Source: Mycoplasma sp. (ex Biomphalaria glabrata)
GTDB lineage: Bacteria; Bacillota_I; Bacilli_A; Mycoplasmatales; GCF-1484045
Direction: 5' to 3'
DNA length: 64,000 bases
NCBI RefSeq assembly: GCF_001484045.1
Contig: NZ_CP013128.1
Span: 68,783 to 132,782, forward strand
A program made the position numbers and the translations under genes. A model generated the notes under the pieces. That model had not been told where the DNA came from. It saw only the letters and a list, made by a program, of their open reading frames with translations, and ran no database searches. Numbering within the stretch: the stretch's first letter is position 1; every line of letters starts with the position of its first letter. Shown here piece by piece: positions 13,289 to 25,504 of the stretch.

Positions 13289-16200
13289 CTATCTTTTAGT
13301 GGTTTTATTTTTAACTTGTGATTTTGTAGAGGGTTTTGATTTTGTATTTGACTTCCTGATTCTTTTTTTAACTTGTGATTTTATAGAGGATTTTGATTTT
13401 GTATTTAATTTTTTGATTCCTTTTTTAACTTGTGATTTTGTAGAGGATTTTGATTTTGTATTTGATTTTTTGATTCCTTTTTTAACTTGTGATTTTGATG
13501 CTTTTTTAAAATTTTTAGGTGCCGATACTTTTTTAAAGTTTTTAATTTTTACGATTTTATTTTTTTTATATTTGCGAATTAAAACGTAAACTAAAGGTAT
13601 TCCAATAAAAGTTACAAATAAAACTATGGTGATAGGTATAACCCAAATTGGAAAACTAGATTGTGTATTGGTAATTGGATTGATTGGTGAAAGATTATTT
13701 GGCAACTTACTAATTAATTCATTAATTGAATAATTTTCATTGTTAAATTCTGAGTCAGAAATATTAACATTGCTACAAATTTTTTCTTTACTAATTTGAT
13801 CGTAACCAACCATTATTTTAATAACAGAATCGTAAATAAATTTGGTAGCACTATGATATGCAAAAATATTTTCAATTTTATTTTCATTTTTAACATTCTT
13901 AACAAATTTATCCATAAAATTGGGTGAGATATTTGAAAAACTAAAATTTTCTAAATCATATTCGATGACCGCTAAAGAACTTTCAATACTATTTTCGGTT
14001 TCAGAATTTTTCATAATTGTAATTTTTTGAGCTTTAGTATAATTAGGAGTTCCGTTTGTAAGATCGGCAACTGCAAATAAAACTTGTTTAAATTGTCCAC
14101 CTTCAGTTGAAGGAATTAATTTATAAATAAATTGTTGCTTATCTTTTGTGATTACTATAGTTTCATCATAAACAATATTGCCATCTTGTGAACTCGGCAA
14201 AAATGAAATATTATCGATCTTCCCTTTCAAAAGATATTCATTTGTATTAATATCCAAAATACTAGTTAACAGTTGTTTAGGTTTTAATGGGTCATAAAAT
14301 AATTGCAAAGGGATGCCGTATTGCGCAAGAAAAGTAAAACTGTGATTTAAATTAATGTTTCCCCAATCAGCTCCATCCCCACCAGCCGTTGATGAATATC
14401 AATTTAGATCTATATTATTTAACCCTAACAAGTTTGGGTTAAATTGAGAAAAAAAATTCTTTAATGTGCTTTTTACAATTGAATCATCAGTGAAATTTCC
14501 ACGATAAGTAGGATTTGTTGATCAAGATTTATTAATTTTTTCATTTTGTAAAAAATTGAAAATATCCAATTTTCGAACAAATCCCTGATCAATTATTCCA
14601 ACATCTTGCTTTAATATCTCATATTGTTCTTTTTCGTAATTTAAGAGATTATTCATATATTTTTCTCAAACGTCGTAACTTAATCGATATTTTGCAGTAG
14701 GAATAGGAGTTTTTTGCTGATTATATGTTTCCTGATCAAAAATAATTGCCGCTTTATCTATATCAAATGTTGGTTTATTGCTTGTAAAAGTTCAAAATGG
14801 CAAGTTAGGGAAATTTAAAGATGTCCCGTTATTGGTTGCGACGTACCCTAAAGAGAATTTGTAATACTGATCGGATACCATTAGTAGAAAATTACGAAAT
14901 ATTTGCGTTTGTTCATTCTTAAATAAACTTATATTATTACGATAATTTTTAATAATATCAGCTTCTCATTTTATGTTTGGAATCCCACTATTACGATATT
15001 GCTTTACAAATGTTTTGAAAGAATCTTTATCAAAGATAGATGAACTAACATCAATCGCTTTAGAAATAAAAACTCCATTAGTTAAAGCGTCATCATCCCC
15101 AAGAGTTTTGTATGTTAATTTATTTCCATTAACGTCATTCATAAAACCGCGAAAAACACTTTTATACTCAGAAATTATTTTTGTCAAGTCGTTATCAAAA
15201 GCAATTTTTTCTTTTTGACTAAAATTATCCGTTTCACTAGTAAGTTTTGCTGTAATTGTAACTAATGCGTTATTATATAATCATCGACCATTACTTAAGC
15301 GATTATCATCTTGATAATAACCATCGTCCAATTTTAAAGTGTTAATTGTATCATTCAAATTTCAATCATATAAGTCATTAGATATCTTAACTAAACCAGG
15401 TAAATATGTTGAATTAACTACTACTGGGTTCGAATAACCTAAGTAAGCTTCTCGATATCTAGATATTAGTTTAGTTATATCAATAGATAAAGCTTGTAAT
15501 TGAAAATTAATAAATTGTTGCCCTATGGAATCACTAGTAATAAGAATATACTCATCAATTGCGTTTTTAAACGTTCTCCCTTTTAATAAATTATTATTAT
15601 GTTCTTCATCTATTGATGTGAAAATTTTGTATGTTGAAGTATTTTGATTTCCTCAATCACCGTCTATTCAATTGGTTATATTTCATATTGCATCTAGTTT
15701 ATTGCTATTTTGTCAACTCAAAATTTTTTGAATATTTAACGGAATAGCCCCTCCAAAATTGTAACCAAAATAGTTATTCTTGAATAAACCACCAATTAGA
15801 TTATCATTAATATCTAACACAAGAGCATTCATTTGTTCATCGCGAAAAGCATTTTGTTTGGTATTAGAACCATAATTCGAATCAATGTAGTTAAATTCTC
15901 ACAATGAAGTGTTTTTATTTTTAATGATTGAACTAGTAATTTTGTTAAAGACTTCATCATATTCTCAGTTATAAGATTTTTGATTTAATTTTTCTAACCC
16001 ATTGCCTAATGATATTTGATAACCCATATATCATTGGTTATAAAAATCTACAATCGGTTGCAATAGTTTTGATATTTCACTTAACTGATAATTTTTAAAA
16101 TTTATTAAATTTTGAAATTCGTTTTTGTAACTTTGTAAGGTTTCTTTTAATGTTTGTGAATTATTAGTTACTAATTTTTTAATTTGATTAACATCCTCAC

Positions 16201-17149
16201 GAGTTGTCGGATTTTTTCAATTATCAATTCGTTCATCATATGTTAAATTAAATCATTCTCCAGCATAATTTTTAACACCATAGTAATTGTTTCGTCACAT
16301 TTGGTTAATGTTTTCAACATCTTTAATAATCAATATTAATTCTCTTCCTAAAATAGTATTGTTATTTGGTGTTTCATCAATAATTCCTAACTCCGTAGCA
16401 AAATTATCCACAGAATTTTTAATTAAACTAGCATTAACATTAGATAGTGCGTAGTTAAGCATATTAATTTTTAATTCATTAAAATCTATGACCTCATTAT
16501 CTTTTACACCAAATCATAATGATAATTTAGCTAAATCTTCACTTGATGCATAACCATAGTAATTATCATAATACGCTTTAGCAATTGGTCCAATTTTATA
16601 TTGCAGCTGTGAAATTGATCAATTTTTATATTTTTCTAAATCTTCACGTGGAGTTAAATTTTGACCATCATTAATGTATAAACTAGTAAGATAGTCGCTT
16701 ATATATTGGTATTCTTCGCCTTCTGCTACTAATAAATCCAACTTTAATTCTGTTTTTAAATTTTCAAATATTTCATCAACTGATGAATTAAGTTGATTTG
16801 TCATATTTTTCGATTTATAAAAAAAAGAGGCAATTTTTTTAGCACCGGTAAAACTTTCGCGTGATAATGTAAAGTCATACTCATAACCAAAATAATACTT
16901 TTGCAACATCGTTAGAACATCAGTAATTTTACTTTTTATTGATTCACTTGTATTTGGTGATAAATTTCCATCATTTTTAGAAGTATTAACTACCAATTTT
17001 TCTTTTATTATCGAATTTTCAGACAATGATTGATGTTGAAAATCATTTTCGTCTTTTTGGATTGGAACATTCAATAGGTTCTCAATAGGGTCTAATGCTG
17101 TTGTAGTTAGTGTTGAAAATAATGCAAATAATTTCATTTTTCCACTCAT
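13289..17149 (-). CDS. Short paralogue C of the giant family, with Lys-rich repeat tail
   Basis: A 1286-aa protein. The start is ATG 17149 with GGAGG 5 nt upstream; the TTG one codon earlier is less likely. After a signal-like segment (LFALFSTLTTTALDPIE) it enters the YYGY module region almost at once (KYYFGYEYDF near residue 97). It therefore lacks the roughly 600-aa N-terminal region of A, B, D, E and F. The module array and the C-terminal domain (MQLFYDPLKPKQL, residue 948 onward) are retained. A helix around residues 1168-1191 (IWVIPITIVLFVTFIG) leads to a very basic cytoplasmic tail. The tail contains tandem 19-aa repeats (KSQVKKGIKKSNTKSKSST type) not seen in its paralogues. This looks like an internally deleted family member. 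Function unknown; surface-anchored by inference. Confidence 0.88.
13306..13500 (-). repeat. 57-bp tandem repeat, about 3.4 copies, coding
   Basis: The string aacttgtg recurs at 13313, 13370, 13427 and 13484, an exact 57-bp period. Each unit encodes 19 residues rich in Lys and Ser in the tail of gene C. The period is a multiple of three, so copy-number change would alter tail length without a frameshift. Confidence 0.9.
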
Positions 17150-17231
17150 CAAAACCTCCGTTTTTTAAATTTATAATTTAGATAAAATTAGTAAATTATG
17201 CTGCAAAATATCAATTTTTCCCTATAAGATT

Positions 17232-17240
17232 ATTATAACA
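17232..17240 (-). promoter_or_regulatory. Extended -10 promoter of gene C
   Basis: The minus strand reads TGTTATAAT, 82 nt upstream of the ATG. It sits after an AT-rich block ending CAATTG, as in gene B. Confidence 0.65.
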
Positions 17241-17270
17241 ATTGTAATTTTTATATTTTTTTAAAGGAAA

Positions 17271-17295
17271 TAAAAAAATAACGCTAAGCGTTATT
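17271..17295 (-). terminator. Intrinsic terminator overlapping the stop of giant gene D
   Basis: AATAACGCT and AGCGTTATT form a 9-bp inverted repeat around one base, followed by a T-run on the minus strand. The arms are identical to those of the terminator at 5252-5277. The first arm overlaps the TAA stop of gene D (17291-17293). Confidence 0.75.
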
Positions 17296-20200
17296 TTTTA
17301 TTTTTGAATAAAGATTTAGTAATTCCTTTTACTTTTGATTTAGTTATTCTTTTAGGATTTTTTACTTTAATATTTTCGGTAGAAAATCTTTTAACCGTTT
17401 TATTTGTAGCAGTTCTTAATCTTAACTTACGAATAATTAAATAAGCAAGTGGGCCAACAACTGTTAAAACACCCACAACAATAATAAGTGGCATAATTCA
17501 ATTTAAAGGTCCAGATCCAGTTTCGATTGGAGGGGTTGGAGATGGTAAACGACTAATTACTTCATCTATTGATAACACCTTGTTTCTATTATCTGGGGAC
17601 ATAATTGCAATATTAGAGCGTAATTTTCTTTCACTTTCTAAATCGCTACCGATACCCATTTGAATATAAATATCACGAACAGCTTTAGTTGTTTGATGCA
17701 AAGTTGCCAAACTTTCTATCTTATTCACACCTGATTCAGATTGAGCTTGTAAATCAAAGGTGCCATCATAATTTGGAGAAAAATTAGATAAACTAAAAGT
17801 TGTTTTGTCATATGTTATATTAGCCAACGAACTTTCAATAGTTGTTGGAGTGTCTAGGTTTTTGGCTATTGTGATTTTTTGTGCTAAATCATAAACTGGT
17901 GTTCCTGTTGAAATATCCGCTATAGTAAATAATAATTCATCAAATGGGTTTCTATTGTTAGAGGAAATTATGCGATAGTTAAATTCTTGATTACCTCTTT
18001 TTATAATTAAGGTAGGTCCATAAATTTGATTTCCTTCTTGTGATGTTGGTAAAAATTCAATTGAATCAATTTCACCATTAATTAAATGTTGCCCTGAATT
18101 TAATTCAATTAGCGAAACACGCATTTTTCCAAGTGATTCACCTGGTTCATAAACAATTTGTAATGGCATTCCGTATTGTGCAAAGAATAAAAATGTATGA
18201 CGAGCATTAGGATTATTTCAATCTGTACTATCAGGACCTTCAGTCAATGAATATCAATTTGACGTAATGCTATTTAAATCTGCAATCGATACTGGGTTCC
18301 CTGTCTTATTTAAAAATTGAACTAACGCTTCTTTTGAAGCATTAAGATGACTATAATCTCCACGATAAGTTGGTTGTGTTTTTCAATTTTTATTGCTTTC
18401 AGTTTCGTTTAAGAAATCGAATATTTCTGTTTGGCGAATAAAGGGGATTTCATTTGAAGCAAGATCTTGATTAATCAATTCAATTTGCTCATTAGCAAAA
18501 TTTTGAACATTGTCATCATATTTTTTATATATTTCAGAACTCAAACGATATAGGGCTTTTGAAGCATTTGGAGTTTCCATGTTATTATAAGTTTCTTGAT
18601 CTAGAATACCTATCGTTAAATTAAAGTCGATTTGCGTACCTGTCGGCCCCATTGTTCATCCCGGTAAATTTGGATATTGTAATGGTGTTCCATTAAATGT
18701 TGCAAAGTAACCTTTTGAAACTGCATTATATTTAGCCTGAACAGATTCCAAGGAGTTTCGTAAAATTTGCTCTTGCTCAGCTTTAAAATTATCGCGATCG
18801 TTGTCATATCCACTTAAAATATTAGCCTCTCATATTGTATTTGTAATTGATGTATTGCGCATTCCATGAAGATAATTTTCGAAAGCTTGTTTATTAAATA
18901 TTTCAGTTGTTACATCGATTGCTTTAGATACAAATACTCCATTAGCAATAGCATCATCTCCACCTAATGTTTTATAGCTTAATTTATTTCCATTAACATC
19001 ATTCATAAAACCACGGAAAATTTTTGTATAGTCCGATATGATTCTTGCAATTTCTGCATCATATGCTGCTTTTTCTTTTGCTACAAAATTATCCGGTTCT
19101 TGATCAATTTTTTTAGTTATTGAATCAACTGCAGTATTATGTAATCATTTCCCATTCGTGTGGCGATTAGCATCTTGATAATTTCCAGGATCACTTATTA
19201 AAATTTTTATTGCATCCTCAATACTTCAATTGTAATTACCATTAGAAGTTGGCACTAAACCTGGTAAATAATTAGAATTTATTACTTCAGCTGAAGTGTA
19301 CCCAAAGTATGCTGTTTGATATCTTGAAATTAATGAAGTTAATTCTATTGACAATGCTTGCAATTGAAAGTTACTAAACTCTGCACTAATTGTTCCTATT
19401 TTCTTTGTGATATAGTCGTTAAAAACATCTTTAAAACTTTTTCCTTGTTGTAAATTAGAATGATGATTCGCATCTATAGAATTAAAAATTTTATAAGTTG
19501 AAGCTGTTGTGCTAGCTCATGCATCAGATCCTCAATATGTAGTATCTCATATTGCATTAATTTCTGTGCTATTTTGTCAATCTAATATCATTTGAATATT
19601 ACTTGGGATGCCAGCTCCGAAATTATATCCAAAGTAATTATTTTTTAAGAAATTGTTAATAAAATCATCATTTATCGAAGTAATTAATGAATTCATTTGT
19701 TCTGAACGAAAACTATTTTGTTTAACGTTTCCATCATATATTGAACGAATATATTGCGCTTCTCAATTTTTAGTTTCGCTATCTTTTATAATGGAATTAC
19801 TAATTTTAGCAAATACATCAGCATAATTTCAACCAGTCGATAATGATGGATCTGTTTTTTCTAATAAATACGTTTCAGTTGTATTATATCCCATATATCA
19901 TTGATTATAGAAATCAACAATCGGTTGCAATAGTTTTGACATTTCCGATTCTTGATAAGCTCTAAAATCTAATAAATTTTGGTCGCCTATTCCGAAATCT
20001 GCAGCAAAATCCTTAATGAACTGAGATTTTTCAAGAGCCACTGTTCTTAGTGAAGCGAAACCGGCATGAGTTGTTATATCCTTTCAGTTATTTTCTTGTT
20101 CGTTAAAAGTTTCCTTGAATCAATTCCCTGTATATCCAGTTAAACCGTAGTAATTGTTACGTCACACACGACTAATGGCATTAATATCATCCATTGCAGC

Positions 20201-23200
20201 TTTAAAGTCTCTACCAAGAATCGTTCCATCTATTTCAGAATCCTGTCCTGTTCCTAATATTGTAGATAAATCACCAATCGCTGTACTAATTAATTTGACG
20301 TCTAATGTTTGAATATAAGACATAGCAACCACTAATATTTCATCAATTGTTAAAAATTTTTCTTGCGTACCAAATCAATTTTTTAAAGTTAACAAATCGT
20401 CACCAGTTGCATATCCATAATAATTATTAACATAATTTTCTGCAATCGATCTAAAAACTTCACCAAACTTTTCTTTCTGATAATTAATAAAATTTTCTAC
20501 AAAACCTCCGCCGTCTAACATTGAATACAATTTAGCCATTACAGAAGTATAATTAGGTGATTCCTTACCATCATATGCAGAATCGTCTCAAGTGCTTCCT
20601 TGAATATTTTGAAGTCAAGTTGCTAGCATTTCATCTATTGAAGTAGGAAGTTCTAATGTTGTACCGCCAAAAGAATTAAAATCGTTTTTGAAAAACGCAA
20701 AAATGTATCTCGCTCCTTCGAAAACATCAGTGTCTTCATCATTCGGTTTTGAAATTTCTCAATTTTGAGTAAAATTAAAACCTCAGTAATACTTAATTAA
20801 ATAACTAAAAATATTTTCAATTCTCGAACGAACTTGCGATATTCCCCCATCGATATATTGTTTTAAATCCTCTTTAAATTTCCCCGTATTTAATTTATTA
20901 TAAATGTTATCTCCTTTAAATAAGGAATTAGATGCATCCACAGTACTACTTCACGCATCTTCAAACGATTTAGGGTTTAATACTGCTTCTCAATTTGAAC
21001 TATAGTCTTCTGGAAAGTTAAATCACAGTTCTATGTATTCTTTACCAATATTATCCATAACTCTTCAATTATATTTAATAATTTCCTGCATTATTTGAGC
21101 AATAGTATCGATACCAGCATTATTTTGAATATCTATAAACATTTGAATTTCAGTAGTTAAATTAAGATAATTATCTAAAATTTCAGCTATTTTGAACATA
21201 GGTATTATTCCATTATTTCCACCTAACTCTGCCATATTCTTTTTAAAACGTTCAAATGATGAAACTGATTCTAATGCAGAACCAGACGGAAGACCTGTAA
21301 GTAAAAGAATACTTAGATTACCATTAGGCAATTTGATGTCATTAATTGAATATCCATATCAATATTGCTGAATTTTTGAGAAAAATGCATCTGAGTTTCA
21401 AATTTCTTGAAGTTTTTTCTCTTGAAAATCAGAAATAGATGTGAATATTTTTTCATCGTTAATAGTGTTTTTTAGATAAGGAGCAACATTTCAAATTCCT
21501 TCTAGCGTCGGGATGTCAGTTGGAAAATTTTTCAAAAAGTTATCTATAACAACTTTTGCTGATCAATCGTTAAGTTCATGATAAATTCCATATCTAATAA
21601 GAAAATTACTATTTAAGTCGCCTTCATTACTCATATCAAAGCCATAATAATTTAATTTCAATTTATTTATTGCATAATTGAAATCCGCTAATAATTGGTT
21701 ATATTGATCATTAACATAATCATCTAAGTCTGAACTATTTAAAAGCTGAGTTAAAAACCTCCCTATTTGAACTTTTTTTGGGTAACCCGCTTTACCCTCT
21801 TCAAAACCATTTTTAAAATAAGATGACACTTCTGTTATATCTATCTTTGTACCTGGTTTATGACCATATAAAATTACTTGCACTATAGCACCATTTTTAA
21901 CTGCCTCACCTTGAGGTAAATATCCAAAATATCCTTTTTCAATTTTGTTAATAATTTTTTCTAGACCTAGTTGAATTTGTTTAACTTGTTGAGAATTAAA
22001 TAAATCAATATCTTTTTGACCTATATCATTAACATACGATTTTAATCCAAACAATCCAGACAAGTCCTTAGGTAATTGATCTATTTTAAATGTAGCAATA
22101 ATAGCGTCCGCATCTAATTCTACTCCTAAAGGATAGTATCCTAACAAATAATCTATTTTTGAAGCTGAAGAATCGTCACTTGGTAAAATTCAGCCATAGT
22201 AACGATCTTTAACTGAATCAATTATATTTTGGATGAATGGTTTTAATTGATTTTTTTGATCATCTATTCATGCCTTTGTGTCTGGATTTTGCGGATCTTT
22301 AAATTTTTCAATTAATGATTTAGTTCCATAACGTCCTAAAAGTAAATTAAGTTCTATTGGTTGATCTGTTTGAAAATAGGCATCGGCTAAAACATTGGAA
22401 TCTAAAGAAGAGTCAACAGCTAATGTTGGAAGCATATATTTGGTAATATTATTTCCAGCTAAACTAGCATATCCGTAATAATTATTTTCAATTAAATGAA
22501 TAAATTCCGCAAAATCTGCAATTAATGAAGTTTTCTGACTAGTTACTCAATCATTAAATTGTGCTGTTCTTTGTATATCGTGTCTTCCAGACCCAGGTGT
22601 TCATGAATAAAATTTACTAAAATGAGTGTACACTGTTCCAGCGTTATGAGGAAACGATACAATAAAATCAGATTTTTTCATAATTAAAACTGGATCTCCT
22701 GAAAAATACATAGATACATCTAATTTTTCAGAAGTAGATTGATCGCCATAACCTAAATATTCTTTTTGTAAGAAGTTATCATATAAATCATCAATAACGG
22801 CATTAAAAGAATTAATGTTAATATTTTTAAAATCTAAAAATTCATTCGTGTACTCAAAAGCAATTTGTTCTACAGCAGCATCCTTACCTACAAGTTTGTC
22901 TATAGATAAATTTGCCCAAATTTTAGAATTAACAAAAAAATTAACAACTGATTTTCCATTAAAAGCGGCATCATTCATTACTACTTTTCATTTCTCAACC
23001 ATTTGGTCAATCGAACCAAATAACTCGTGGCTAGTGTCTTGTAAAAAATAATTTCAAATAATATCATTTGTTTGATTTAAATCTGAAAAACCATAATAAA
23101 AAGTGTTAAATTCAGAATTAATTTTTTGTCTAAATCAATCTAATTGATTTTTATTAAATGATTTAAAATCAATTAAAACTTGTTCAATTATGCCTCCAGG

Positions 23201-25189
23201 AGTTGGATTAATGTATTGGTCTAAGAAATTAGTAAACGAAATTGGTGTTCCAGCTGCTAATTTTTTCTGAAATTCAGTTATTAATCTTTGTAATCCGACC
23301 CTTGGGTTTTTTAAATTTGTATCAGTATTATCAAATATCAAACCATTATCTGCATCAATAATATACGCCGGAAACATTAAAAATAAATTTTGTGGATTAT
23401 ATCAACCTCATTGATGACCAGTTCCATCTGTCGTTTCTTCGATTGTAACTGTTCAATTATTGTATGCATTTTTTAATGAGTTTTGGATTTGTAAAGATTG
23501 AACGTCAATGAAATCGTTCATAATTTGAGTTAATTCAAGATCTGTGATTGCTGTTGAAAAATTAGCAATTAATGCTGTTTTTATCTCATCTATAGTCATC
23601 GGAGAAAATGTATAGTTTCCACTTTTTCCTAATCACTGAGCCATTTTTTCAACTGCCAATTTTTGAGAATTGTTTGCAGAGTTGTTATATACATCCGTTA
23701 AATCGACAAAATATAGGTTTTGTGATAAAAACGAAGTTAATTTGTCAATTAGTGAATTTGCTTGTGTACGGAAATGTCTTTGAGTTATTGTAGATGATGC
23801 TAAACGAATATCCGATGTTAAAATATCTGATCCTGTGGAAGTTATATAATTAATACGAGAACTTGAAAAGTTTTGACTATCTTTAAATAAACCATTTGCA
23901 TCATTATAGTTATAAGAATTTAAGTTAGTAATATTAGGGTTCTCTATATTAAAAGCAAAATATTGTGAACTAACTGGTAATGATGAGATATCTGGAGTAT
24001 CAGATTTAACTCCACTAGGAACCAAATAATAAATATCATCATCTCCTTTAAAAAAGGAAAACGTAATAGCAGTTCCTTGATAAAAATCAAAATTTCCATC
24101 CGTTGTGGCAAAAGAAAAATTTGCTGTAGGTTTTGCTTTATTATTAGAATCAATAATTCCAAGTTGTAAATTAGCTTTACCTCCTAAATCGTTACCAAGA
24201 TTTGCGAACATTAAACCTTTGTCTGTTTGAAACAATCAATAACCACGAGATTTTGTGTATGGTGTATAGTCAACTGTAATAGGTTTAACTCCATCAGCTT
24301 GAAGCAAATTATTTCAACCAAACAGTGGTTGTCCTTGCCCGGCGTCTACGTCATAGCTATGTTTTGGAACAGCAAAACCATTTCCAAACATTACATCGTA
24401 TGTATTAGAATAATTAACAATGTAACTATTATGTGTAGAAGTTTCATAACTTTTAGTTCTTGGATTAAAATTATTTAATTTTAAAACCGTAATTTTACCT
24501 TCGGTAGTATACTCATAAGTTGCTAAGTAATAATTTGGCGTTAAAGAATCTGGATCATCTACCATTACATAAATATTTCTGAAATTTGCTGTACTATTTC
24601 CTATTGCATTAGTTAATAAATAACTTGTATAATCACCTGTTTTAATATTAGTAACTCCAACAGTTCATTCGCCCTTCCCGTATGGGTTTTTTGAATCTAC
24701 ATCTCGAAAAAAAGTTACTAGATCTTCGCCAACTAATTGCGGAGGCAATATAATTTTATTTTCTACATCATAACCTAAATTAACTTTGCTATTTATCGCA
24801 GTAACTTGTTTAGTAATAGAATCGATAGCATATGAAGCAAACGAATCAAAATGAGGTCTTTTTGTGGATGCCGCTCAAAAAGGTACAACTAAATAATTGT
24901 AATTTTTGATAGAAGTGAATGAACCATTATCAAAACTCGCTTCCCCATCAAATGTTGTAGGTACATAACCAACAAATGGTGAAGTGTTAGTATTTGTTAT
25001 CTGATTTTCACCTTCAACTTTAAAGTAACTTCCTCCACTAGAACTCTTAAGAAAATTCTCAAATGTATTCAATTTAGAATCATTAGAACCATCTTTCATA
25101 GTTTGTGCGTTCGCTAGATCACTTATCGGCTCTAATCCAACTGTTGTCAATGTTGAAACAAGTGTTAATAATTTAATTTTTTTATTCAA
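17291..25189 (-). CDS. Giant YYGY-repeat surface protein D
   Basis: About 2632 aa, function unknown. TTG at 25189 is preferred because its context (GGTAAATATT then TTG) aligns with the TTG start of gene F. An in-frame ATG at 25201 would add four residues, but its AAGGA is too close. The signal-like start has LVSTLTTVGLEPISDLA. Blocks in order: NTSPFVGYVP, LVVPFW, FGNGFAVPKHSY, YYLVPSGVKSD, YFVDLTDVYNN and FPAYIIDADNGLIFDN. YYGY-type modules follow near + 23091, 22749, 22470, 22190, 21925, 21640, 21350, 20780, 20412, 20145, 19890, 19628 and 19300. A C-terminal domain (GMPLQIVYEP near 18169), a helix at about residues 2566-2586 and a Lys/Arg-rich tail end the protein. I read 18661-20640 codon by codon and found no TAA or TAG. 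Confidence 0.9.
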
Positions 25190-25201
25190 AATATTTACCA
25201 T

Positions 25202-25504
25202 TCCTTATAAATTTTACGATTAGAAAATATCCAATACTTTTGATAATCCTAATTCATACCATTATTATAGCAATTCAATTTTTAATATCACTTTTAAAGA
25301 ATTATAATATTCTTATTAATTTATTTTTTAAATTTAATGACTACATAATTATTTTTCTCATTAGAAAATTGTTTTAAATTTTACAATTATTTATGCAATA
25401 TTGATTGATAATAATGAGTAATTAAAATAATCACATAATTTCGTGTGAGAATATAAGTAATTTAATATGTTAAAGTTTTTTGAATCTAGTTCCTAATTTT
25501 ACGA
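25202..25504. other. Spacer between giant genes D and E
   Basis: About 300 bp, extremely AT-rich. It holds the promoter of gene D (25264-25272). I see no further coding potential, no convincing hairpin terminator for gene E, and no clear remnant of the neighbouring families. Confidence 0.6.
25264..25272 (-). promoter_or_regulatory. Extended -10 promoter of giant gene D
   Basis: The minus strand reads TGCTATAAT, 74 nt upstream of the TTG start. The preceding context, TTAAAAATTGAAT, is shared in form with genes E and F. Confidence 0.7.

Noticed and set aside
13299-13589. Plus-strand 96-aa ORF with FDF-type repeats
   Set aside because: It is the antisense shadow of the Lys-rich 57-bp repeats in gene C. 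It has no ribosome site and the opposite frame is clearly coding.
18690-23110. Regularly spaced short motifs that might suggest a CRISPR or non-coding repeat array
   Set aside because: They are codons for the YYGY motif within one open frame. Intervening sequence is not spacer-like and repeat units are diverged.
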